From the NCBI RefSeq assembly GCF_028502605.1, contig NC_079233.1, forward strand, positions 6,138,001 to 6,202,000: a stretch of DNA of 64,000 nt. Reading direction: 5' to 3'. Below the pieces are notes generated by a model that saw only the letters and a list, made by a program, of their open reading frames with translations, was not told the origin of the DNA and made no database searches. Of this stretch, positions 54,433 through 64,000 are shown piece by piece. Position 1 is the stretch's first letter; each line of letters starts with the position of its first letter. The stretch is from Trichoderma breve (lineage: Eukaryota > Ascomycota > Sordariomycetes > Hypocreales > Hypocreaceae). The position numbers and the translations under genes were made by a program.

Positions 54433-56136
54433 TCAGCAAAATAAAATCGACGCGAAGAAAGCTTGGGGGTCAACGTACACCTCTTCTGATTCAGGCCCAA
54501 CGAGGCCAGCTTTTTCGAGAACATCCCTTGCAAAGCAGCTGGTATTTCCAGAGTCAATGTGCTTGAGCTGGACTCCAGCAGCTGCAAACTTCTCTTCAAG
54601 AGAGGTCCAGATATCGGGTTTTATGAAATTGGAGGACCCGGTTCTCAATACCTCAGGGCCACTATACTTGCGCCATGATGTTTCTCGTTTGCGAATGTCT
54701 CTTTCGGTGGCTGTTGCTTCAACCAGCCTCAGAGATGGGAACTCGGAGGCTGCGCTTGAGGCTAGTGCATGGAGTGCTGGGATCATCTGGGGAGGAGCGC
54801 CAGGAAGAACGAGATGGCGCAGGGATGGGGGGAGACGACTTGTGAGATGGTCCTCTGGGAGGTCTCTGCGGAGTCTGGCGGGCCCAATTCTGAGGTGATG
54901 TAAACATGTAGAGTCAAGCTTGAGAGTCTCCAGGACTCTAAAGTCTTTGAAACTGCCCATCATCCTATCCGCTGCCGTTCCTTTCCATGCAGGCGAGAGC
55001 GCATAAAGAACCTCATTGTCGATGTGGATGGTGATGTCGCGTTCAGTCCCTCCTCGAGCACCATCCCATCGATTGATGGCAAGGGTCCGAAGAGTGCCTT
55101 TCAGGTGGCTGAATGCAGGAACAATATGTCGTGGCCAGAACTCAAAAGGAAAATTCTCACGCAATGATGAGCCGCCGAAACCGTCAGGGAAAACTGGGGA
55201 GTTTCCTCTAGAGTAAAAGTGGAAGCTCTCCAAGACTTTGCACGCCCCAACCAGAGTGAATAACCCCCCTTCCGTTAGAAGACCGAAATCTATGACTATT
55301 TCTTTCAAGTTGTCGAGCCTAACACCGCTCTGAAGTGGGCGATATAGGCCTGCATTACGTAGTCGTAAAGTTCGAAGACTTGGAACAAGCCACCCCGCTA
55401 GTTGAAGCCCTACTTCTTGAGCGGAGAGGTCTGTCGAGTAAGGGAATGGCTGTGCTCCAGGCACCCACAAGTGCTGCAGCGATGTGAGTGCTCGAGGATC
55501 AGACAGAGATGCCTTGCTTATGTCTGCTGTTCGCCATGTCGCCTCAGCCAATTCGGTGAAGAAAAAGTTGTGAGGTGGCACCATGCTCCAGCGATTCACA
55601 TTTGGTGTCAGAAAGGCCAAGAGAACCAGCAGCCGCTTGAAGTGCTCGCAAGGTTCACGATTTTCGCTGCATCCTTCACTGCAATCTTTCGTATGCCATG
55701 AAAGAAGAGGAGCGAGGGAGAAATGGGAGGCTATATCATTCAATATGGGCCCCACAGTGTCTGGATCGACTGAAAAAGCCTTTGGCAGACATGAGATGTT
55801 AACCTCCTTGATCAGAAGCCGCAAGTCTGACCTACGCCACAAGAAGATCAGGAAGCGAGGTAGCCAAGTCTTGTCACACGCCCCAATTCGGATTTCCGAG
55901 TAGAGATATGGATTTGCGATTTGATGATAGCGCTTGGAGGTAAGAGACAGTCTTGCAAATGTTCGTGAACATTGCGTAAATCCCAGAGGATCAACGGGTT
56001 TGACGATGGACTTCTTATCTGCGATAATCCAAGAGCAAATCAATTCGATCAACTCTACTGGTAGACGGTGTATATAACATATGGTCGGTGGAGTTTCTGC
56101 TGGATGAGGCATCGGGCTAGACTCTGCTGTGGACAT
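54433..56136 (-). CDS. F-box protein with leucine-rich region
   Basis: Single exon, 567 residues. The N-terminal F-box is clear: IHRLPVELIELICSWII followed by CSRTFARLSLTSKRYHQIANPYLYSEI. The middle and C-terminal parts have repeated Leu-rich strands (LRTLRLRNAGLYRPLQS, NLKEIVIDFGLLTEGG, LRHLVLPGAPPQMIPALHAL) that suggest an irregular leucine-rich repeat substrate-binding face. It would serve an SCF ubiquitin ligase. Target unknown. No intron evidence. Confidence 0.83.
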   Translation of the reverse strand: MSTAESSPMPHPAETPPTICYIHRLPVELIELICSWIIADKKSIVKPVDPLGFTQCSRTFARLSLTSKRYHQIANPYLYSEIRIGACDKTWLPRFLIFLWRRSDLRLLIKEVNISCLPKAFSVDPDTVGPILNDIASHFSLAPLLSWHTKDCSEGCSENREPCEHFKRLLVLLAFLTPNVNRWSMVPPHNFFFTELAEATWRTADISKASLSDPRALTSLQHLWVPGAQPFPYSTDLSAQEVGLQLAGWLVPSLRTLRLRNAGLYRPLQSGVRLDNLKEIVIDFGLLTEGGLFTLVGACKVLESFHFYSRGNSPVFPDGFGGSSLRENFPFEFWPRHIVPAFSHLKGTLRTLAINRWDGARGGTERDITIHIDNEVLYALSPAWKGTAADRMMGSFKDFRVLETLKLDSTCLHHLRIGPARLRRDLPEDHLTSRLPPSLRHLVLPGAPPQMIPALHALASSAASEFPSLRLVEATATERDIRKRETSWRKYSGPEVLRTGSSNFIKPDIWTSLEEKFAAAGVQLKHIDSGNTSCFARDVLEKAGLVGPESEEVYVDPQAFFASILFC

Positions 56137-56676
56137 TCTAGATGATTGCTGATCGCGTTGAGTTGGCTTCGGATATTTGTATCTGGAAGAGATTTAGAGA
56201 ATAATCTTCTATCGAAATGAGTCCATCCGTATACTTTTGTAAATGTAAAATGGTGATTGGGTTCAAGCTCCAGAATCTAGGCAGCACAGCATAGAGACAG
56301 ATGGGACCAAGTGTGGGGTTGAAATGTTTAAGCTTGAAACATCGCGAGATTCGCCCCCGCCGTTGAAATAGCTGCATGGGAACGGAACTGCCCGAACTAG
56401 TCGCCCGCATGCAAGTTGATCCGAATATCTCCGATTGGTTTGTACGATATCTGTTGCTCTATAACAATGAGAAGGCCTCGAGGGTATGGAATTGGGATAT
56501 AAGTTTATTAAACTGCTGTCATGGCTGTGTGAATTGACAATAGGCACATGCCACAACTAGCATTCATAAAGAATATAAATATTTGAGAAATTAAAACAAT
56601 ATTATATAATTCAATCCGTACACCAATCTACTCTACAGGTTCTGCACTTTTGTCTATCTTTCATGTAGTACCCTTA
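56137..56676. other. F-box gene promoter / protease 3' flank
   Basis: 540 bp, A/T-rich at the right. No gene recognised. Confidence 0.5.
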
Positions 56677-57867
56677 TTATAGCCCAACATACTTGACTCC
56701 AAAATAACCGCCGTCTGCATCAAAGAGAGTCTCCCACTCGTGATAGAAGTGAACTCCCGTATTAATCTTCTCTTCTCTGCCATAATTCACCAACTTTGTC
56801 CTCACTTCGTCTGGCTCCCAACTACTGTTGCTTCCAGTGGTGAAATTGTATTGGGTCCCTGCATATCCAGGCTCTATCCCAAAACGAACCAGCACATTCT
56901 GGCCCGCCGCCAAGATCTTTGCTCTGGAGGTACTGTTTGATGGAACCAAGCGGACTTCTTTATCAGCGGTGGAAAGATAGGATAGGGTAACGCCTGTATC
57001 AACGAGAATATTCGATAATCGGCAGGTTCCGCCGTCGATGCTCACGCAGCCGGTGACGTTTCTCCAATCGCGAGGGTCTTTAGAGAAGCCCTTTTGCTTC
57101 TCCAGCTTCATCCAGGTATAGTCTTGTGTGTTTTCCTCTGTTAAACCGATGACCACGCCATCCTTTCGTAAGCTGTATCCCGCTCTGTAGCTGTTTGAAG
57201 CAGAGACATTCACGCCGTTGATGCTTTTTATGTTCAACAGCGCATTCTTGTCCGGTGTTCCTTGTGACTGTCCGTCTGCTTCGCGACCGAAGCCGATACC
57301 CCACCATTGTGTACCGCGCGGGTTCAAATTATGGTTGCTCGTGTTCTCTTCAGGGCAATCTCCTTTCCATTTGGTGTCGTACCCTGAGCACTGAAGCGTC
57401 TCGTTCACGATGAGCACAGGGACCTCTGCCGAGACATTGACAAGTTCGCCGGATGGATCAGCAAACTCAAGTCTGAATGGGACCCACGCGCCGCGGTATA
57501 ATCTTGTTGATGACGAGAGATACTGGTATCCAGGCTCATAACCCGCCAGTGTCGCATTGGTAATGTTCAAATCCAGAGCGTCCAACATTAGGCCATTCGA
57601 ACCAGTATCAAGAACCGGCGCTATTGGCACAGTGTTCGACACATTTGAGAAAGCCCAGTCCTGCGGCGCATGGAGGTAGATGGTTAAGCTTGGCGCGTAG
57701 TCAGGCCATGCATATGGAGGCGGGAAAGAGGTGATGGGAAGAGTCGCGGTGAGTTTGTACTCTAACAGATCAGGGCCCTCGCTTGGGGATTCGATGAACT
57801 CTTTGATCTTCTTAGTGTCGCTCAGGGCGACTAATTCCAGTATTGGGAGGAGGTAGGGGAGTTTCAT
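56677..57867 (-). CDS. Divergent pepsin-like aspartic protease
   Basis: 396 residues from the ATG at 57867; the frame is open further to an ATG at 58062 (461 residues). The shorter form begins MKLPYLLPILELVALSD, a possible signal sequence. Both aspartic motifs are present: VLDTGSNGL (Asp about 87) and LVDTGVTLSYL (Asp about 290), about 200 residues apart as in pepsins. Between them lie several N-glycosylation-type sites (NVS, NIT, NAT, NET) and paired cysteines, in keeping with secretion. The second motif has Val after DTG instead of the usual Ser/Thr. The tail (YHEWETLFDADGGYFGVKYVGL) is not typical of known pepsins. I regard it as an unusual secreted or membrane-associated member. Confidence 0.7.
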   Translation of the reverse strand: MKLPYLLPILELVALSDTKKIKEFIESPSEGPDLLEYKLTATLPITSFPPPYAWPDYAPSLTIYLHAPQDWAFSNVSNTVPIAPVLDTGSNGLMLDALDLNITNATLAGYEPGYQYLSSSTRLYRGAWVPFRLEFADPSGELVNVSAEVPVLIVNETLQCSGYDTKWKGDCPEENTSNHNLNPRGTQWWGIGFGREADGQSQGTPDKNALLNIKSINGVNVSASNSYRAGYSLRKDGVVIGLTEENTQDYTWMKLEKQKGFSKDPRDWRNVTGCVSIDGGTCRLSNILVDTGVTLSYLSTADKEVRLVPSNSTSRAKILAAGQNVLVRFGIEPGYAGTQYNFTTGSNSSWEPDEVRTKLVNYGREEKINTGVHFYHEWETLFDADGGYFGVKYVGL

Positions 57868-58828
57868 GTCGTATACTGAGTACCAAATCTCCGATGTTAT
57901 TCGTTCATAGATGTAGGTATGGAAGCTCAAAGTTGAAGATTTGGGCAAATCGTGTTGATGTATAATCGAGATGAATTGGGGCGCGCGTTCTCGGCTGACA
58001 AGCTGATAGGGCTCAATATATAGGAGACACGCTGGATTATTCCATGGAAATAAGATTTCCACCGCCAGTCAGCCACTAGATGTAAGGTGTAGATCATTGA
58101 GGCGATCCGTAAGCTCATAAATGCCGTCGGAGGTTTAATCAGTAATACGTTTCCAGCTATTATATATGAACACTTGTACGCCGCTCATGCTATTCGACTC
58201 GCTGATGAAGATCTCTCAGGCTGAATACCTGAAGCAATTGACAACCTCTTCAGTCTACAAGCAATTGATCGTCTTCGAATTACTACCTAGTTGCTAAACT
58301 TTAATTGCAAAAGTATTGAAGTACGTGGCGAGGTAAAGTTATTCTCGGGCTGTTATATCGTTCCAGAGAGCTATCTAACATAAAAAAAATACCTTACCTT
58401 CCTGTCTAGTGGAAGTTTATGTACTGATACTCTATGGGTAAAGCATAATCTCTCACAGTTCGGCGGTCTATATCATGACTATGAGTTGGCTGATACTGAG
58501 TTTGATCCACCTCTTTCGTAACCGTGATCATCTGGAGCCATAGCTCTCGAAAAGATAAGAGCAACTAGTTATACGTTGATCTCTCCTATTCTACTACTTG
58601 ACATTTATGCTTTCATATCCCAAGCAATTCTACCTTGAAGTTAATATACCGTGGTACGTAGTCTAGCCAGCCATGGAAAACTTTATAACATGTGGTACCT
58701 ATGTACTAATATTAAATATACCACTGTTCCATTTTAACACTAGGTACCTGATTATAAAAGGCTCTTTGAACCAGAAATTCTACATCCTGTGGGCTTATAT
58801 AGTCATCAAGTACGAAAGATCTAAATCT
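57868..58828. other. Protease upstream region
   Basis: A/T-rich. The frame of the protease stays open up to 58062. To the right, nothing is recognised. Confidence 0.5.
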
Positions 58829-61752
58829 TTACATAATGCTACATGCATCTTGCTCTACTGGATGACCGCGAAACTTACTTGCACGCTGAAAAGGTCGCTC
58901 CATGTCCGAGTCAAGGTCTTCCCAGTAAATGTGTTGCATCCATCCCATTCTCTGTTCCTCCAGAATCTTAGCCATAACCTGCAGACACTCTTCATTTGTC
59001 TCGGATAAAGCCGCCACTGCGAGGAAGACGCGCTTCTCAGGGCGTCCGCTATTCACCACGTAGATATCCTGGTACAAGGGGTTGTTGCGCTTTTTCAGCT
59101 CGTCTTCAAACATCATGAAACATGTCATAATGCGCGCTGTTACCCAAGAGTAGTTGAGACTCGAGTAGGGGAAACGACCGCAGACGTCTGAGTAGATGTC
59201 ATACCGGAGAAACTCGAGCAGTTCCCGTCGCGACAGGTGATCAGCCCTTGCAGGTCGCGGCAGTGCTGGCATGGGGTTATTGTCGCCGTCGAAAATGAAG
59301 GTATCTGATCTATTCGCATCAGAAGGTCCGGGTGTGCCCGTAGGCCAGATCTCTGAGTAGTTGGAACGGAGATTGTATACAAAGGTGTGCTTTCCGAGGT
59401 CCTCATTGGGGATCCGGTCCGGGTCCCATCCATTTTCGCGGTACAACAGAAGATTGGACTTGATACGGAAGAATCGGTTTGCGGCCGGGTTTAGCATGCT
59501 GTGCATCTTGTTCGATGTCCCTTTGAGCATGGCTCGTTGGCGCTGTGCGAGATGAGTGCCTGTCTTGTTAATCTGGCTGGTGAGGGCCTGTTGGAAATTT
59601 GAAGTAGGGGGGTGGCCGTCGGCGAAGAAGGCCTCTGAAAAGGTTTCCCCCAAAGCAGCAAAAAGTCCAATAGGCCTCTCGAGATATTTCTTCTGTACCA
59701 GCATGTTGTGTAAGTGAACTAGGAGCATTGGCTCAGGCACCTTGTCCCAGAGCACCAGACCGAAACGGTATACAATCTCCAGACTTTCGGCTAGCCCTGT
59801 ACCGCAGAGGAAAGGCGAGTATTCCCAGAGGCCATTGGAGTTACTGTTGGAAAAGCGAGAGGGTGGCAGAGTTTTCAGTCCATACATGTGCTTGGACTCG
59901 CCTAGCCAGTCCCGGAAATCCCACATCAGACATTCGAGTACGCTGATCTGTGACTGGTGTCGGTTGGGGTTGCCGTGTAGCATGCTGTCGCGCTCCAGAA
60001 GCTGTTTCAGCACGTGGGAACCCTCTAAGAAGCCCTTGCCGAATCTCTCGTTTTCACGATCCAGGAACAGGTCGACGTCTCGCCTCGGCCGGAACCCGCC
60101 CATCGGTGGCTCCAAAACATGTCCCCTAAAGCTGTTGAGGGACCAGCCCCGTGAGACTGTTAAAGAATCGACTATACACTGCAGTTGGAATACCAAGCTT
60201 GGGTTAATGCGCTTTTTGATATCTGTGCCAGGCTTTTGCATAGCAAAAGAGCTGCTCTCCACCAGTCAGGAATCCAGTCACGTTGATCGAAAAATAAGGC
60301 AAAACCCAGGACTTACGTTACAATGCCGGCAAACTCATTAATGCCAAAGAGGCGTACGTGCTCGCTCCACTTGCCGTCGGCGGCCCAGTCGACCTTTTCG
60401 TACACATGGTGCTCCCCTTTCATGGTATTGCGTTGAACTACAATGCTGGAATAGACATTGACTAGGTCGTAGAGCCAGTTGATGGTATAAGATCGACGCC
60501 AGCGGTGTCTCTGCTCCTTGGTTGCGCGCTGTAAGTCCAAGGTTGGATTCCACTTGTCGATCTCCGCGAGCATACGCTTGGTCGGCTTACCGCTGCGAGT
60601 AGCCTGGAAGTCGGTCACGAAATCTACAAGATCCTGATATGCGTAGATAAGGAACTGTTCCTTAACATCCATTTTGACCTCTTCCACCATCTCTGTTGTC
60701 CCATCCGCGCCAGAGATTCTGTGGAGTGACATTGTGAAGTTGCCCTGCGCCTTCTCTATGTTGCCACGCGTCATGGTTTGCATGACAGTCTCGTACGACT
60801 CGTGGCCCGGAAATTCTATCATGATGGCCGCCTCGGTTCGCTTAACCATGGCCGTGGCTAGATGGGCAAGCGTACCGGCCACGGCGCTGTTGAGGCCCTC
60901 GTACGCAACCTCTCGCCACACGCCGCTCATGTACGACCGTAGGTCGAGAGTCTCCTCGAAGAGAGAATAAACCGCCAGGAGGTAGTCAGTAACAAGGCCG
61001 TCCGCGGCTTCGATGATACGGTAGCTTTCAAGTGGGACCTGATCCAACGTCTGAGGTACGGGCTTAGCCGTCTGTTTGCCCTTCTTGGCTCGCTTTCCAC
61101 CCTTCTTCTTCTTGCCTCTACCCGGCCGAGCTTGACGGCGTTGCTGTCCAGGAGCAGCCGACTTCGGTTCCTCGTCAGACTCCTCATCGCCGCTAGACTC
61201 TACTGCAGCTGTGCCAGGCTCGCCCTGCGCAGAGAGTCCAAGACTTAGTGCGGCAAATTTGTTGGAGAAGTTGGCCTTTTCGACCTCAGCGTCAAGCTCG
61301 TCGTCGAGTTCGGCTTCTTTGCTACCACGCTGTTGCTCCTGCAGCCAAGCAGGCCCGCCAAAGATGTTAAATATCTCGTTTAGGGCATCAATGAAATATT
61401 TGTGAGTCACATTGCTCTGTTCCATCTCTGGGTCGGGCTTCGGGCTCAAGGCAGCGAGCTGCTGAAAGGCCTGGTACATGGCCGTCCTTGCGCTTGTTAC
61501 CGACTGCAGCTTGCGATAGATGGCACCTGGGACGCGAACGGCATGCTTGGAAATCGTCTTGGCCATGGATAAAAGCTCTTTCACGGTAACCTGGCCCGTC
61601 ACATTTTGGTGGTTCTGAGGCTCGATGGTGCCTGATTCTGCGGCTGCTGACGACTGGAGGATTGTGTTGGAAGCATGGATTATCCAGAACAAGAGCCGCT
61701 GCGTATCCTGTTTGTACTCGCGGTACCTGTTTTGAGGCACAAAGGACGCCAT
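58829..61752 (-). CDS. Large DUF6604-type fungal protein
   Basis: Two exons, 61752-60317 and 60254-58829, give about 953 residues. The start at MASFVPQNRYREYKQDT (context ACAATGGCG) is preferred over upstream ATGs. The N terminus (YREYKQDTQRLLFWIIHASN) matches the fungal DUF6604 pattern. A Lys/Arg-rich, low-complexity block (RPGRGKKKKGGKRAKKGK) may be a nuclear or nucleic-acid-binding segment. The rest is mostly helical and has no known catalytic motif. A GTAAGT donor at 58878-58873 leaves open a different last exon. Function unknown; such proteins are expanded in filamentous fungi. Confidence 0.75.
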
Positions 61753-62172
61753 TGTCTGTTCAATGTCGCTGTTTGCTACCGTTCCAGACTGCCAGCCTTG
61801 CTCCAGGTGTAAAGTAAAACATAAGGTTGGATCTGAAACTACGACAAGCCGTGCGAGTACGTTTTTGCACGGATCGTTATAACCTCGACGCCCTCGGTCA
61901 CCCACAGTTACACAGTTCGTGCCTACCGACTTACAAGTAAACAAATTCATTCGGAACAAAACTTTAAAATAATTCATTAAAAGCTTAGATAATATTCAGC
62001 CAAGGTTTCTTCCTTGCAAACAACAGCGCGAATCGCGGAGTCGAAACAACATTTAGTCATCATATCTTCACCTTTCTCGATAGTGATTTGTCCGCCAAGT
62101 CTGCCGATCCAGTATCATGCATGATATTTTCCAAGTTATCAGAGTTTCAGAGACAGGACCTTCACTCACAAT
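61753..62172. other. Divergent promoter region
   Basis: 420 bp between the DUF6604-type gene and an F-box-like gene. No gene. Confidence 0.5.
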
Positions 62173-63772
62173 ATGTCATCCTCTCCGCCTCTCGCCATCG
62201 TGACAGAAGATGGCGTGCATTGGCATCGCATAGCGAGTGAGCTCCGGGAGATGATCCTGAAGGCAATTGTACGCTGCAAGAACCCTGGCTGGGGGTCGCA
62301 TGCTGCTGTCTCCAAAGAATGGCAGTCTGTCATAGAGGTGGAAAACTTTCGTCGTTTGAAACTGCGATACGAATGTGTCTTTCAACTAGAACACATGGTC
62401 GCCACCGAGAGACAAAAGCTTGTTCGTCATATCTGGCTCAACATAGGACTTTTCGATTATAACTGTGGGAATTGCCACATTCGCGAGAACCGGTATAACA
62501 GGGAGAGCAACAACATAAAGATTGAAACCGCTCTTGGAAGGCTTTTTTCTGTTATATGTCACTGGCCTTGGCAGCCAGAAAAGGGATTGAAATTGGAGCT
62601 TAATGCATATTCCGACAGCGATTCTCAGCATTTTTTCCAGCATTACTATATAGGAGCTGAGCATGAAGAGAATCCCGAAGAAGTGAGGCCGAATCGTGGA
62701 CTTGGTGGGCAGCTCCCAGCACATGATCCAACGCATGGATGGATTGATGATCAGCGAGTCTTTGTTCCTCCTACACAATCTATATGGCGACTCTTCAGCG
62801 CGATGTTTTTAACCGGGTTTCGAGAAGCCCCTCGAGTCGCAGCAGTCACAAGCTTGGTAATACGCCGCCAGCTTCGCCGTTGCTTTTCTCCATTCACGCT
62901 TCAAGTATTATTGGACAAGCTGCCTTGCTTACTCGAGGTTTCTTACGAGTCATGGCGGACATGGAATGAAGATTGGAAGGAGATATTCTTCCCAAGTGTG
63001 TGCAATCCCTACTCACTTTCCCTATCAATAGCGCTACCATCAGCCGGAACTCTCAGCTTGCATCTTCTCTAACATCATCACAGCCTAGAAATCAATCTTC
63101 AGCCGATGGATCCCCAGATCGGTCAAAGGAATAGTGATATTCGAAGATACCAATGATGATATTACCACGGCAATGAACTTTTATGCCGATCCTCTTTGGG
63201 ATAGTTTTGCCCTCGATTCCCAAATCGGCAAGGTTTTTGCTGATAGAAGCCTCCAGCTTGAACAACTTGCTGCCTCATTCATGACCGATGCCAGGCATTT
63301 CTTCCACCACTGCCAGAAGTCCTGGGTTTGGCCTCGACTGCAGTCTCTAGCTCTGACAACGTCGCTCTTATGCTCTACATCCTCCCGGGCAGGAGCTGCT
63401 GCCCTCTTACGCGATGCAGCGAAAGCTGCGCTGAATATGCCGAAATTGCATACAATGGCGTTATGGTATGGTACGAGAGCAGAGGCTTGCGCATTTATAT
63501 ACGAGATCAAGGCCGGAACAGCTTCTATCACGGCGCGAAGTACATGGTACATGGACTTGAATCACTATCCCGGAGTCATTACGGCATGGAACAACGTTAG
63601 CTTCAAAGCTCTTCATAGAGATATTCATGTATCCCAACAGCCGATTCAGGAAGTAATCGGGTCTCATGGCGATGCCATTTACTACTTGCGGCTACCCTGC
63701 ACAGTTATTGACCCCGTATCGTTGTGGCAGATACGAAGGGAGGCAGCGCGAGGTCGCATCAATGCAAACTGA
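62173..63772 (+). CDS. F-box-like protein of the DUF6546 type, two exons
   Basis: Two frames are joined by a predicted intron at 62998-63088 (GTGTGC donor, CCTAG acceptor), giving 502 residues. The join reads WKEIFFPS-KSIFSRWIPRSVKGIVIFEDTND, and the second part continues a layout common in fungal F-box-like proteins. The N terminus has the degenerate F-box region WHRIASELREMILKAIVR and AAVSKEWQSVIEVENFRRLKL. Later segments are LLEVSYESWRTWNEDW and LPKLHTMALWYG-like NMPKLHTMALWYGTRAE. The donor is weak, so a frameshifted pseudogene remains possible. Confidence 0.65.
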
Positions 63773-64000
63773 AGAATTGAGTAGCTGCAGTGAATAGCAT
63801 TCACATCAGTACTATTTAATAAATAGCCAAGGTCCAGGATTTCATCTCTAAATATGCCCAAACATACTGTGAAGATGCAAAGAATGAAGGAACAACTCTC
63901 CATATTAGACCAGGCACCATTTATGAAAATTTAGAGACTTCCAGGGTTCACGTAGTGAAAATGAACAACCAGAGGTGTTAAGCTGGCCGCCTGGCAAGAT
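63773..64000. other. 3' flank at window end
   Basis: A/T-rich; nothing recognised. Confidence 0.4.

Noticed and set aside
1..64000. CRISPR array, bacterial operons or phage genes
   Set aside because: The gene structure is eukaryotic throughout; no regularly spaced repeats with unique spacers were seen.

Overview
This 64 kb window looks like the nuclear chromosome of a filamentous ascomycete. Almost every gene is interrupted by short introns of about 50-150 nt with GTAAGT/GTATGT-type donors. Both tRNA genes carry introns. The protein set (Atg7, PMP3, GPI11, IMP3, a Cya5-like PPR protein, DUF6604-like and LaeA-like methyltransferase families) is typical of Sordariomycetes. Hypocreales, possibly Trichoderma, is my best guess from family resemblance only; no search was run.

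Left part (1-14 kb). A partial reverse-strand gene codes for nineteen 10-residue QQEP-type repeats followed by a MACPF/perforin-like segment. Next come an intron-bearing tRNA-Glu, ATG7 (autophagy E1) and an intron-bearing tRNA-Val, then PMP3 and GPI11 (PIG-F). A pisatin-demethylase-like cytochrome P450 and a LaeA-like SAM methyltransferase follow on the same strand. A 4.2 kb stretch from 13.9 to 18.1 kb has no convincing gene.

Middle part (18-38 kb). This is mostly housekeeping: a small mitochondrial protein, a SnoaL-like protein, a cysteine-rich conserved protein, an ERCC6L2/Rad26-like SNF2 ATPase convergent with a METTL7-like methyltransferase, the divergent pair IMP3 / mitochondrial ribosomal protein bS18m, a PPR protein of the Cya5 type, an aflatoxin-aldehyde-reductase-like AKR, a 10-TM EamA/SLC35F-type transporter and an F-box protein.

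Right part (38-64 kb). Gene density falls. Two gene-poor blocks (38.2-43.1 and 45.7-49.2 kb) flank HEM3 (haem synthesis) and a secreted metallo-beta-lactamase-fold protein. Between those two genes lies a candidate non-autonomous DNA transposon of about 296 bp, with terminal inverted repeats of about 35 bp and an 11-bp flanking direct repeat. Beyond it are accessory-type genes: a cupin, three further F-box-like proteins, a second AKR, a divergent pepsin-like aspartic protease and a two-exon DUF6604-type protein.

All splice sites were placed by eye, using GT..AG boundaries, preserved reading phase and continuity of recognisable protein families. No conventional multi-gene defence system, CRISPR array or complete secondary-metabolite cluster is visible. 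The most novel-looking items are the repeat plus MACPF-like gene at the left edge and the small transposon next to HEM3.
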